Positions 1 to 6,251 are shown, numbered from the stretch's first letter. The stretch is DNA of 6,251 nt from Lentisphaerota bacterium (GCA_020201415.1 JAIVGW010000140.1:1-6251), one strand, 5' to 3'. Translations and numbers: made by a program. Notes: generated by a model from the sequence alone, not told the origin.

Positions 1-760
1 CGACCATTACCTGGGCAAGGTGCTGGACATGATGGACCAGCATGATCTGTGGCGCGATACCATGCTGATCATCAATACCGATCATGGCTTCCTGCTGGGC
101 GAGCACGGGTTCTGCGGCAAATGTCGCATGCCGTTTTACAACGAAGTCGGCAATACCCCGTTGTTTATCTGGGATCCCCGGTCAGGCCGCTGCAACGAGC
201 GGCGGCGCAGTCTGGTGCAGACCATTGACATCCCCGCCACTTTGCTGGAGTATTTCGGCGTGGAGCGTCCTGCCGACATGCTGGGGCAGCCGCTGCGCGA
301 TGTCATCGACTCCGACCGGCCCGTGCGCGAGGCCGGGATATTCGGTCTGCATGGCGCGCATGTTAATTGCACCGACGGCCGCTACGTTTACATGCGCGCG
401 CCGGTATCGGCGGATAATGCGCCCTTGTTCGAATATACGCTGATGCCGACGCATATGAAGCGGACGTTTTCCGCGGAAGAAATGCGCACGGCGGAACTGC
501 ATCCGCCATTCCAATTCACCAAGGGCTGCCCGGTATTGAAGATTGATTCCGCGAAAAACAGCATACCGTCACACGCGCGCACCGACGCGTATTCCTTCGG
601 CTCGCTGCTGTTCGATTTGCAGACCGACCCCGGCCAGCAACAGCCCTTGCAGGACGAGCGGATCGAGCAGCGCATGGTGGAACTGTTGATCAAACAAATG
701 CAGGCGGCCGAAGCTCCGGTCGAGCAATACCAACGTCTGGGGCTGTCTGTGCCGGAGTGA
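1..760 (+). CDS. Sulfatase, C-terminal part (5' end outside the window)
   Basis: This is the C-terminal part of a type I (formylglycine-dependent) sulfatase, which removes sulfate esters from carbohydrates or other organic sulfates. The frame is open from base 2, so the gene begins upstream; the GTG at 20 is an internal codon. About 252 residues are visible. The fragment opens with a DHYLGKVLDMM segment, the helix that precedes the second metal-site strand in this family. The TDHG motif (residues 26-29 of the fragment) followed by GEHG and a lysine (K40) matches the conserved metal- and sulfate-binding region. NTPLFIWDP and the DIPATLLEYFG segment are further family landmarks. The formylglycine motif (C/S-x-P-x-R) must lie upstream, so activity cannot be judged, and no export signal can be seen. 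The stop is TGA at 758-760, followed by an 89-nt gap to the next gene. The family is secure; the substrate and sulfatase subfamily are not. Confidence 0.93.
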   Translation, partial: DHYLGKVLDMMDQHDLWRDTMLIINTDHGFLLGEHGFCGKCRMPFYNEVGNTPLFIWDPRSGRCNERRRSLVQTIDIPATLLEYFGVERPADMLGQPLRDVIDSDRPVREAGIFGLHGAHVNCTDGRYVYMRAPVSADNAPLFEYTLMPTHMKRTFSAEEMRTAELHPPFQFTKGCPVLKIDSAKNSIPSHARTDAYSFGSLLFDLQTDPGQQQPLQDERIEQRMVELLIKQMQAAEAPVEQYQRLGLSVPE

Positions 761-797
761 CGGCCTGCCGTTTGCGGATGGGTGAATCACAAGGCCT

Positions 798-826
798 TTG
801 ATGTAGTAGCTAATTGTAAAAATATT
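798..826 (+). promoter_or_regulatory. Possible weak sigma70-like promoter
   Basis: A TTGATG hexamer (798-803), a 17-nt spacer and AATATT (821-826) lie in an AT-rich patch that stands out in an otherwise GC-rich window. They sit just upstream of the ribosome binding site at 837-842. The -10 match is poor and the implied leader would be very short. The downstream gene could equally be read from a promoter before the sulfatase. Confidence 0.22.
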
Positions 827-849
827 CTTGGGAATTGGAAAGTGTGAGA

Positions 850-2871
850 ATGAACAAAAATATCGTTTTATTATCCACCTGTCTGACCGGGATGGTGCCA
901 ATATCGGATGCGGCGGGCGCGCGTGGGATGACGCTGGAAGTCAGGGGTGAACTGGATTTCCCTGAACAATGGACGGTCTTTGCCCCGTTTGAAAGGGATG
1001 TCCCGCTGCCGGAGCGCGCCGTGCTTGCGACCCTGCCGGAGCAGCTCACGCTGGGGGGCGCCGACGTTGCGGCCCGCAGCGTGACCGCGGTTAACAGTCA
1101 ATGCGATCTGCGGGATTTGCTCGGTCCTCCCAGTATCCGTAAGTCCCGCGTGGCATATGTCTTCTTGCCGCTTGAGGTGGAGACGGCCCGGACGGTAACC
1201 CTGGGGCTGGGCGCCGATTGGTTGATCCAAGCCTGGATCAACGGCGAGGAGGTCTTCGGTAATACCCGGGATGCAGACAATCAGGCTGTCGAACGCGCCA
1301 GCCCGCCGTTTCCGCCGACTATCAAGGATTATACCGTGGATGTGGCCTTGCAGCAGGGTGTGAACATCCTGGCCGTGCGTTTTGTCAGCGGTAAGAGCAG
1401 CTCGGCGCTGGCGCTCGGCGGCCCGCGGGAATTGCGCGCCGGCAATTTCAATTCAATTCTGCAAGACCCGTTTCTAATGGTGCGGGCTTTGCCGGACGCA
1501 TCCCTGGGCGGGGTCGCACGCTGGACGGCGCCGGAATTGCGCGCCGCCGTCGGCAGTAAGCCCCCGGTGGATATCGGCACACGCCTTGAGCTGTTTGTGG
1601 ATGATTTTCTGGTTGAAGGGATGACCGCCGGCGCGGAACGACGTCTGCATCACCCGTTCCCGCGCGAGGTGATCATGCGGTTCGGCAACGAGGGAAAGCC
1701 CTGGGATGTCCAAGGCGGGAGTTTTCCGTCGGTGGTCCGGGATGGCGAACGGGTCTTGCTTTATTACCGCGGCGATTATGTGGCCGGGCGGCGTGCAGAC
1801 GGTTCTGCAATAAAGCGCGAGACCGCCTGTGTGCTTGTAAGCGATGATGGCATCAACTTCAGCCGCCCCAATCTCGGCATCCATGAATTTGAGGGATCGA
1901 CGGACAATAATATAATTTGGACCACCGGCACGGCCACGCATAACTTTTCCGTGTTTCTGGACAAAAACCCGGCCGCCCCCGCCGCGGAACGTTTTAAGGC
2001 GATTGCCCGGCCGCCGCATCGTGACGCGGGCGGCGCCCTGATCGGATATGTGTCGCCTGACGGTTTGCATTGGGATGTTGTCGATCCGCGGGCCGGATTC
2101 GCAACCCCGCCTACCGACAGCCAGAATCAGGGGTTCTGGGATCCAAATCGCCAGGAATACATCTGTTACATGCGCGGCTTTCCCGATCACCGCGGGGGTG
2201 TGCGGGACATCCGTTTCAGCGTATCCAAGGATTTTATCAATTGGAGCGATCCGGAATACATCGATTATACCGACGACCGCCTGGAACAGTTGTATACCAA
2301 CGGAATCCGGCCTTATGATCGCGCGCCGCATATCTATCTTGGCCTGCCGAACCGTTTCATGCCCGACCGCAAATTGATTGAGGGGCATCCGAATGATGGC
2401 ATCAACCAGACCATCTTGATGAGCAGTCGGGACGCCAGAACATTCGACCGCTGGGAAGAGGCTTTTATCCGCCCGGACACTGACTGGCAGAACTGGACTG
2501 ACCGCAGTTACTATGCGGCCCTGGGGCTGATACAAACCTCGCCTTGGGAGCTGTCGCTTTACTGGAAGGAACATAACCGGCATGACACAGTGTATCTGCG
2601 CCGGGGCACCATCAGGATCGATGGGTTTGTTTCGCTGCACGCCGGCGGTGAAGTCGGGGAAATGCTGACACGTCCGCTGATCTTTGACGGCGTACGGTTG
2701 ATCGTCAATTTTGCCACCTCGGCCAGCGGCACCCTGCGTTCTAATAAGGATAACTCATATCATGAATCAGGGACAAATCCCCGCGCCATTAAAAGGCATT
2801 GTTCCTCCGCTGATCACGCCGCTGACCGGACGCGATCAACTGGACTGCGCCGGGCTGGAACGCTTGATTGA
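850..2871 (+). CDS. Secreted GH32/43-like propeller protein with N-terminal jelly-roll region; C-terminus apparently truncated
   Basis: This is a probable exported carbohydrate-active protein of 673 codons. ATG 850 is chosen because GGAAAG (837-842) lies 7 nt upstream and a signal peptide follows directly; the in-frame TTG at 835 overlaps that site. Residues 1-24 form a short Sec signal ending in AGA, with likely cleavage after A24. Residues about 27-220 look like a jelly-roll or galactose-binding-like fold, including the WINGEEVF strand (129-136). From LFVDDFLVEG (248 onward) the protein resembles the GH32/43-like five-bladed propeller proteins common in Planctomycetes and Lentisphaerae: YYRGDY at 305-310, FWD at 429-431, YMRG at 440-443. 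In relatives as I recall them, a C-terminal beta-sandwich starts around FDGVRLIVNFATSASG and continues for roughly 60-70 residues. Here homology stops near R630, and the last 43 codons run out of frame through the start of the next gene. I therefore read the 3' end as damaged. The enzymatic activity and substrate are unproven. Confidence 0.8.
   Translation: MNKNIVLLSTCLTGMVPISDAAGARGMTLEVRGELDFPEQWTVFAPFERDVPLPERAVLATLPEQLTLGGADVAARSVTAVNSQCDLRDLLGPPSIRKSRVAYVFLPLEVETARTVTLGLGADWLIQAWINGEEVFGNTRDADNQAVERASPPFPPTIKDYTVDVALQQGVNILAVRFVSGKSSSALALGGPRELRAGNFNSILQDPFLMVRALPDASLGGVARWTAPELRAAVGSKPPVDIGTRLELFVDDFLVEGMTAGAERRLHHPFPREVIMRFGNEGKPWDVQGGSFPSVVRDGERVLLYYRGDYVAGRRADGSAIKRETACVLVSDDGINFSRPNLGIHEFEGSTDNNIIWTTGTATHNFSVFLDKNPAAPAAERFKAIARPPHRDAGGALIGYVSPDGLHWDVVDPRAGFATPPTDSQNQGFWDPNRQEYICYMRGFPDHRGGVRDIRFSVSKDFINWSDPEYIDYTDDRLEQLYTNGIRPYDRAPHIYLGLPNRFMPDRKLIEGHPNDGINQTILMSSRDARTFDRWEEAFIRPDTDWQNWTDRSYYAALGLIQTSPWELSLYWKEHNRHDTVYLRRGTIRIDGFVSLHAGGEVGEMLTRPLIFDGVRLIVNFATSASGTLRSNKDNSYHESGTNPRAIKRHCSSADHAADRTRSTGLRRAGTLD
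2746..2750 (+). promoter_or_regulatory. Ribosome binding site that fixes the lyase start
   Basis: AAGGA lies 11 nt before ATG 2762. It supports that start over an upstream in-frame ATG at 2711, which would add 17 residues without family resemblance. It overlaps a tandem TAATAA (2742-2747) that is out of frame with the preceding gene and may be that gene's original stop. Confidence 0.6.
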
Positions 2872-3706
2872 ACATGTGCTGGCCGGCGGCGTGCACGCCT
2901 TGTTTCTGCTGGGCACCACCGGGGAGGCGCCCAGCCTGAGTTACCGGCTGCGCCAGGAAATAGTGCAGCGGGCCTGCCGCCAGGTCCAGGGTCGGGTGCC
3001 GGTTCTGGTGGGCATCACCGATACCGCCTTTGTGGAATCGGTGCGGATGGCGCGCTATGCCGCCGAGGCGGGCGCGCAGGGAGTGGTGCTGGCGCCACCC
3101 TATTACTTTCCGGCGGGCCAGGAGGAACTGCTGGAGTATCTGCAACACCTGACGCCGGAACTGCCGCTGCCGCTCTACATCTACAACATGCCCAGCCATA
3201 CCAAGCTGGTCTTCGAGCCGGACACGGTGCGGCGCGCTCTGGATATTCCCGGCCTGGCCGGCCTCAAGGACAGCTCCGGCAATATGGTGTATTTTCACCG
3301 GCTGCAGCGCCTGCTGGCGGGGCGGCCTGAATTTACCCTGCTGGTGGGTCCGGAAGAACTGCTGGGTGAAGCCGTCATGCTGGGCGGCCACGGAGGCGTT
3401 AACGGCGGCGCCAATCTTTTCCCGCGGCTTTATGTCACCCTGTACGAGGCCGCCGTCGCGGGCGCGCGCGACCGGGTGGAAGAGCTGCACGCGGTGGTGA
3501 TGGCGATCAGCGACACGATCTACAGCACCGGACGGCATGGATCGAGTTTTATGAAGGGTTTAAAGTGCGCCCTGGCGCTGGAAGGCATCTGTGAGGATTT
3601 CATGGCGGAACCGTTCCACCGTTTCCGTGACGCGGAACGCCGGCGCATCGGCGGTTATTTGGAGGAAATCAAGCAGCTGTTGCGGCGGGTGGGATTGCCC
3701 GGATGA
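2762..3706 (+). CDS. DapA/NanA-family class I lyase (dihydrodipicolinate synthase-like), substrate unknown
   Basis: This is a cytoplasmic TIM-barrel enzyme of 314 residues, the normal length for the family that includes dihydrodipicolinate synthase, N-acetylneuraminate lyase and 2-keto-3-deoxy sugar-acid aldolases. These enzymes form a Schiff base between a lysine and a 2-oxo acid such as pyruvate. The expected residues are present: GTTGE at 51-55, the catalytic tyrosine in YNMP (Y141), and the Schiff-base lysine in GLKDSSG (K169). In E. coli DapA, YNVP is followed by S-R-T, where the arginine (R138) binds the substrate carboxylate; here the sequence is S-H-T, with His146 in that place. That argues against a housekeeping lysine-biosynthesis role, as does the catabolic setting. 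A sugar-acid aldolase or lyase acting on products of the neighbouring enzymes is an inference. The gene looks intact. Its first 110 nt overlap the out-of-frame tail of the previous gene, which I take as a by-product of damage there rather than a natural overlap. Confidence 0.9.
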   Translation: MNQGQIPAPLKGIVPPLITPLTGRDQLDCAGLERLIEHVLAGGVHALFLLGTTGEAPSLSYRLRQEIVQRACRQVQGRVPVLVGITDTAFVESVRMARYAAEAGAQGVVLAPPYYFPAGQEELLEYLQHLTPELPLPLYIYNMPSHTKLVFEPDTVRRALDIPGLAGLKDSSGNMVYFHRLQRLLAGRPEFTLLVGPEELLGEAVMLGGHGGVNGGANLFPRLYVTLYEAAVAGARDRVEELHAVVMAISDTIYSTGRHGSSFMKGLKCALALEGICEDFMAEPFHRFRDAERRRIGGYLEEIKQLLRRVGLPG

Positions 3707-3726
3707 GCCGCCGGAGGGCCGGCCTG

Positions 3727-3819
3727 ATGTTGCATTGTGGACTGTATCCCGGCGTGCCGCTGCCGAATGTCGCGGCGGTGATGTGTGTGATGGAAAAGTA
3801 TTCGCTGTCGTATTCCTGA
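3727..3819 (+). CDS. Doubtful 30-codon ORF between the lyase and the oxidoreductase
   Basis: An ATG at 3727 lies 8 nt after a good GGAGGG (3713-3718) and opens a 30-codon frame ending at TGA 3817-3819, which starts MLHCGLYPGVPL. It ends 22 nt before the GTG start of the next gene. I recognise no family in it, and it has neither a signal peptide nor a membrane segment. It could be a small protein, a leader peptide, a remnant of a lost gene or chance. The Shine-Dalgarno is the only real support. The rest of the 3707-3841 gap shows nothing else convincing. Confidence 0.18.
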   Translation: MLHCGLYPGVPLPNVAAVMCVMEKYSLSYS

Positions 3820-3827
3820 AAAACAAA

Positions 3828-3833
3828 AAGGAG
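3828..3833 (+). promoter_or_regulatory. Strong ribosome binding site for the oxidoreductase GTG start
   Basis: AAGGAG lies 8 nt before GTG 3842. It decides for this non-ATG start, because no ATG in frame lies near the beginning of the Rossmann fold and the GIVGAGGRG motif begins only 10 residues later. Confidence 0.7.
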
Positions 3834-3841
3834 AAGGTGTT

Positions 3842-4898
3842 GTGAGTAATAAAGAGCCACTGCGGATTGGGATTGTCGGCGCCGGCGGACGCGGAGTGGG
3901 CGGCTACCTGCGCTATTTTGAAAAATCGCCCATCAAGGCCGAAGTGACGGCTATTGCCGATCCTTCCGCGATTAATGTGGAGTACTGCCTGAAAGTCCTG
4001 ACGCATCAAGCCCATCAGCCCGCCGTTTATCAGGATTGGCGTGAAATGCTGGATAAAGAAGATCATTTCGACGGCATGATCATCGCCACGCCGAATTTTC
4101 TGCATGGGGCTCCCGCCCTGGCCAGTCTGGAGAAGGGCGTGCGCGCCATGGCGTTGGAGAAGCCCCTGGCCAACACGCCGGAGGAATGCCGTTTGATTCT
4201 GCGCCGCTCGGAAGAATTGTCCGTGCCGATCCAATTGGGGTTCGTCTTTCGTTCCGCGCCCTTTTTCAGCACGGTGAAGCGCCTGCTGCAGGAGGGCGTG
4301 GTGGGCCGGATCGTTTCCATGCAGGCCGATGAGTTGGTTTCAGCCCAGCGCCGCCCTGCCGGATCGCTGTGGCAGCCATTGCCCGGCCAAGGATAATTGT
4401 CCTTATTATATCGGCAATGATAGCATGTCCAACTTCCCCGGTGAAGGCAAGGTGGAGCCGCTGTGTGTTTACAATGCCGGTGGCGATGTTGTCGATCACC
4501 AATCGGTGCATATTCAATATGAGAACGGTATCGTGTGTAATTTCCTGATGAATTTCAATGCCGGCGGCGATCGTTCCGGGCGTAACCTGCACATTGTCGG
4601 GACGCGCGGACGTCTCTGGGGGAACGAGGCCGAGCTGGCGGTGATGACGCATGACATGGCCACCGACCAGGTGACCCGGCATCCCTTTGAACGTGAGAAC
4701 ACGGCGCATTCCGGCGGCAACCGCATTCATGCCGAGGAATTCCTGCGGCTGGTGGCCGGCGAGACTACCAGCCCGGTGGCCGGTGTTTATGACGCCTATC
4801 TCAGCGCCATGCTGTGTTTCGCCGCCGATCGCGCGCGCCTGGAGCGGCGCCTGGTCGGCATCAGGTATCCGCTGGAAAAGGAGATGGAACTGGTTTGA
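3842..4898 (+). pseudogene. Gfo/Idh/MocA-family oxidoreductase, disrupted by an internal out-of-frame deletion
   Basis: This was a NAD(P)-dependent sugar or sugar-acid dehydrogenase, now in two frames. The N-terminal piece (GTG 3842 to TAA 4396) has the Rossmann motif GIVGAGGRG (residues 10-18), the ATPNFLH strand (82-88) and the signature EKP (106-108). Homology in this frame ends near MQADELVSA (codons to about 4345); the remaining residues to the stop look random. The C-terminal piece is in the +1 frame, recognisable from about 4335 (WFQPSAALPDRC) to TGA 4896-4898, with a C-x3-C-x5-C cluster (4368-4400) and the family's final beta-sheet domain. The block expected between them, roughly 45-60 residues with the SGG...H.x.D.xNW region that carries the catalytic histidine, is absent. 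Rejoining the frames would therefore not restore a normal enzyme. A sequencing indel alone does not explain this; a deletion or misassembly does. The neighbours suggest a role in oxidising or epimerising a released sugar. The family call is firm, and the pseudogene call is likely if the assembly is correct. Confidence 0.82.
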
Positions 4899-4904
4899 CT
4901 CATT

Positions 4905-4909
4905 GGAGG
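4905..4909 (+). promoter_or_regulatory. Orphan Shine-Dalgarno with no start codon after it
   Basis: A perfect GGAGG follows the stop of the oxidoreductase by 6 nt, but no ATG, GTG or TTG occurs at a usable distance downstream. It may be chance, or the original site for the next gene, separated from its start by an insertion (see the repeat-like stretch at 4929-4971). Confidence 0.25.
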
Positions 4910-4928
4910 CAATTTCAACCTACATATT

Positions 4929-4971
4929 CTGCGGAAAACCCGGAAGTGCCGGATAACGAAAGGAAAGTGAA
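4929..4971 (+). repeat. Degenerate repeat-like purine-rich intergenic segment
   Basis: The 43 nt before the DUF4838 start consist of loosely repeated CGGAA/CGAAAG/GTGAA units. Read on the minus strand they give F-H-F-P-F-V-I-R-H-F-R-V-F-R. This resembles the shadow translations of the short tandem intergenic repeats found in many Verrucomicrobia and Lentisphaerae genomes. The resemblance is from memory, and the copies here are imperfect. Confidence 0.25.
4959..4964 (+). promoter_or_regulatory. Ribosome binding site for the DUF4838 gene
   Basis: AAAGGA lies 7 nt before ATG 4972 and supports that start, which is directly followed by a signal peptide. Confidence 0.6.
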
Positions 4972-6251
4972 ATGAGCGCGTGCCGAACATCAGTGTTGAA
5001 AAGCATCCGATCTTTGGTGTCAGCCGTTGTCTTCGGACTGTCAGTCTGCCCCCTAATGGCGGCGCCGGGTCTGCTCCTAGTGGAAAATGGCGTCAGCCGG
5101 GCCCCGATTGTGATCTTCCAGGATGCGCCGCCGCTGACACGCCAGGCGGCGGACGAGTTGGCGTACTACATCGAGAAGGTCAGCGGCGCGAAGCCGGAGG
5201 TGCTCGAGGGCCAGCCCGACCCGATTCCCGAGCATGCCATCTGGGTGGGGTATCAGCCCGTGCTGGACAAGCTGTTTCCCGAGCTTGATTTCGACTTCCA
5301 GCATCCCGGGGAGATTTTGGTTGCGGCCAACGAAAATCACGTTGTGATTGCCGGACGCGATATATGGGACCCGGATTTCAAGACCACCCCCACTGAGTCG
5401 AAAGGGCGCGCCGGCGTGGAGGGCTATCAGCAGGAATACGGCACCCATAACGCGGTCTATACCTTCCTGCGCGATCAACTCGGCATCCGCTGGTTGTGGC
5501 CGGGGGAGGTGGACATCCCTGAGCGCTCCAAGATTGCCCTTGAAACCTTCGCGTACCGCTATCACCCGCAAGTCCTCGCGCGCGGCGGACTGCTTGCCTA
5601 TTCCATACTCGAGCGGGGGGGGCCGGGCGATCCGGAAGAACCGGGCTTCTACCGTGGCTCTCCCGTCAGCAGGTACTGGCTGCGGGCGCAGCGCCTGCAA
5701 CTCTCCGAGTTCCCCTCGTTTGGCGGGCACGGCCCCTGGGGCGGATGGTGGGACCGGTTTCACGAAACGAATCCCGAGTATTTTGCGTTGCAGCCGGACG
5801 GGACGCGGGGCGGCGGGGATATACCCTTTCCCGGCAAGAAGACTATCAAGATGTGCGAATCCAACCCCGATCTCGCCAACCAGTTCCTGGACGACGTGGC
5901 CGAGCAACTGAAGGCGAATCCGAACGTGCGCGTGTTCAACGCCTCGCCGGGTGACGGCTGGCACGCTGGGCACTGCGTTTGCGAGGATTGCCGGGCTTGG
6001 GACCATCCTCAGGGCGAAGCCCGTAGTCCCTTCCTTTGGCAGGGAGTTGTCACCGACTATGTGCCTCTCTCGGACCGGGATATCACATTTGCCAACCGCC
6101 TGGCCCGCGGCTTGAAGGAACGTTTTCCGGACAAGGAGTTGTATATCTACATGCTGGCCTACGGCCACTCGCGGCCGGCGCCCGTCGCGGCGGTTCCCGA
6201 CGACAACGTCATAATCGGCAACGTGGCCAATTTCCTGTTGCGGTCCGACAT
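4972..6251 (+). CDS. Secreted DUF4838-domain protein, N-terminal part (3' end outside the window)
   Basis: The frame is open from ATG 4972 to the window edge (426 full codons), so the protein is incomplete. Residues 1-31 are a Sec signal peptide: basic residues R5, K10 and R13, a hydrophobic core at 15-29, and probable cleavage after A30 or A31. Its cysteine (C26) does not sit in a good lipobox. Residues about 33-200 form the mixed alpha/beta N-terminal domain seen in alpha-glucuronidases and GH20-type enzymes, including the helix QAADELAYYIEKVSG and the conserved block NAVYTFLRDQLGIRWLWPGE (160-179). The DUF4838 region follows, with rich aromatic content and the block FNASPGDGW (322-330) leading to a C-x-C-x2-C cluster at C335, C337 and C340. 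DUF4838 proteins are thought to be TIM-barrel glycoside hydrolases or glycan-binding proteins. The exact reaction is not established, so activity on an acidic or sulfated glycan is an inference from the neighbouring sulfatase. The gene begins 73 nt after the broken oxidoreductase. Confidence 0.9.
   Translation, partial: MSACRTSVLKSIRSLVSAVVFGLSVCPLMAAPGLLLVENGVSRAPIVIFQDAPPLTRQAADELAYYIEKVSGAKPEVLEGQPDPIPEHAIWVGYQPVLDKLFPELDFDFQHPGEILVAANENHVVIAGRDIWDPDFKTTPTESKGRAGVEGYQQEYGTHNAVYTFLRDQLGIRWLWPGEVDIPERSKIALETFAYRYHPQVLARGGLLAYSILERGGPGDPEEPGFYRGSPVSRYWLRAQRLQLSEFPSFGGHGPWGGWWDRFHETNPEYFALQPDGTRGGGDIPFPGKKTIKMCESNPDLANQFLDDVAEQLKANPNVRVFNASPGDGWHAGHCVCEDCRAWDHPQGEARSPFLWQGVVTDYVPLSDRDITFANRLARGLKERFPDKELYIYMLAYGHSRPAPVAAVPDDNVIIGNVANFLLRSD

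Noticed and set aside
1474..2640. Long minus-strand open frame (388 codons) opposite the propeller gene
   Set aside because: It lies wholly antisense to a gene with clear signal peptide and domain structure, and its translation is Arg/Pro-rich with no recognisable motif. It is a GC-driven shadow.
2762..2871. Natural 110-nt translational-coupling overlap between the propeller and lyase genes
   Set aside because: Coupled genes usually overlap by a few bases. The upstream tail here shows no family resemblance, and an out-of-frame TAATAA lies where the real stop would be expected.
3757..3778. Hairpin (7-bp stem with one G-U pair, 8-nt loop) as an intrinsic terminator after the lyase gene
   Set aside because: No U-run follows it, and a weak GC-rich stem of this size is expected by chance in this composition.
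4329..4396. Programmed ribosomal frameshift joining the two oxidoreductase frames
   Set aside because: The shift needed is +1, no slippery heptamer or clear stimulatory structure is visible, and the catalytic block would still be missing after the shift.
5348..5911. Plus-strand 187-codon frame inside the DUF4838 gene
   Set aside because: It is an out-of-frame shadow of the DUF4838 reading frame, Arg/Ser/Pro-rich and without a ribosome binding site or motif.
5077..6168. Long minus-strand open frame (363 codons) opposite the DUF4838 gene
   Set aside because: The plus-strand frame has a signal peptide, a ribosome binding site and conserved family blocks throughout; the antisense frame has none of these.

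Overview
The window is about 6.25 kb of moderately GC-rich bacterial DNA. All five recognisable genes lie on the plus strand with short gaps, so they probably form one transcription unit or two adjacent ones. The combination is a sulfatase, a secreted propeller-type glycoside-hydrolase-like protein, a DapA/NanA-family lyase, a Gfo/Idh/MocA oxidoreductase and a secreted DUF4838 protein. This is typical of polysaccharide-degrading members of the PVC superphylum (Lentisphaerae, Kiritimatiellae, Verrucomicrobia, Planctomycetes). The lineage is inferred from gene content and protein style; no rRNA or other marker gene is present.

Layout: 1-760 is the C-terminal part of a sulfatase whose catalytic cysteine region lies before the window. 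An 89-nt gap (761-849) holds an AT-rich stretch that could be a weak promoter. 850-2871 encodes a secreted protein with an N-terminal jelly-roll-like region and a GH32/43-like propeller; its C-terminal domain looks cut off after about residue 630. 2762-3706 is an intact DapA/NanA-family class I lyase. 3707-3841 is non-coding or holds a doubtful 30-codon ORF. 3842-4898 is a Gfo/Idh/MocA oxidoreductase split by an internal out-of-frame deletion, annotated as a pseudogene. 4899-4971 is a short gap with an orphan Shine-Dalgarno and a repeat-like purine-rich segment. 4972 to the end is the N-terminal 426 codons of a secreted DUF4838 protein that runs off the window.

Together the genes suggest breakdown of a sulfated, probably acidic glycan: desulfation, glycan recognition or cleavage outside the cytoplasm, then redox and aldol-cleavage steps on the released sugar (acid) inside. 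The substrate cannot be read from the sequence.

The most notable observation is the pair of apparent out-of-frame deletions, each estimated at 150-200 bp, one in the propeller gene (near 2740) and one in the oxidoreductase (near 4335-4345), on either side of an intact lyase gene. They are either real gene decay or assembly errors. I saw no CRISPR array, tRNA, rRNA, transposase, phage gene or defence system, and no convincing new multi-gene system.
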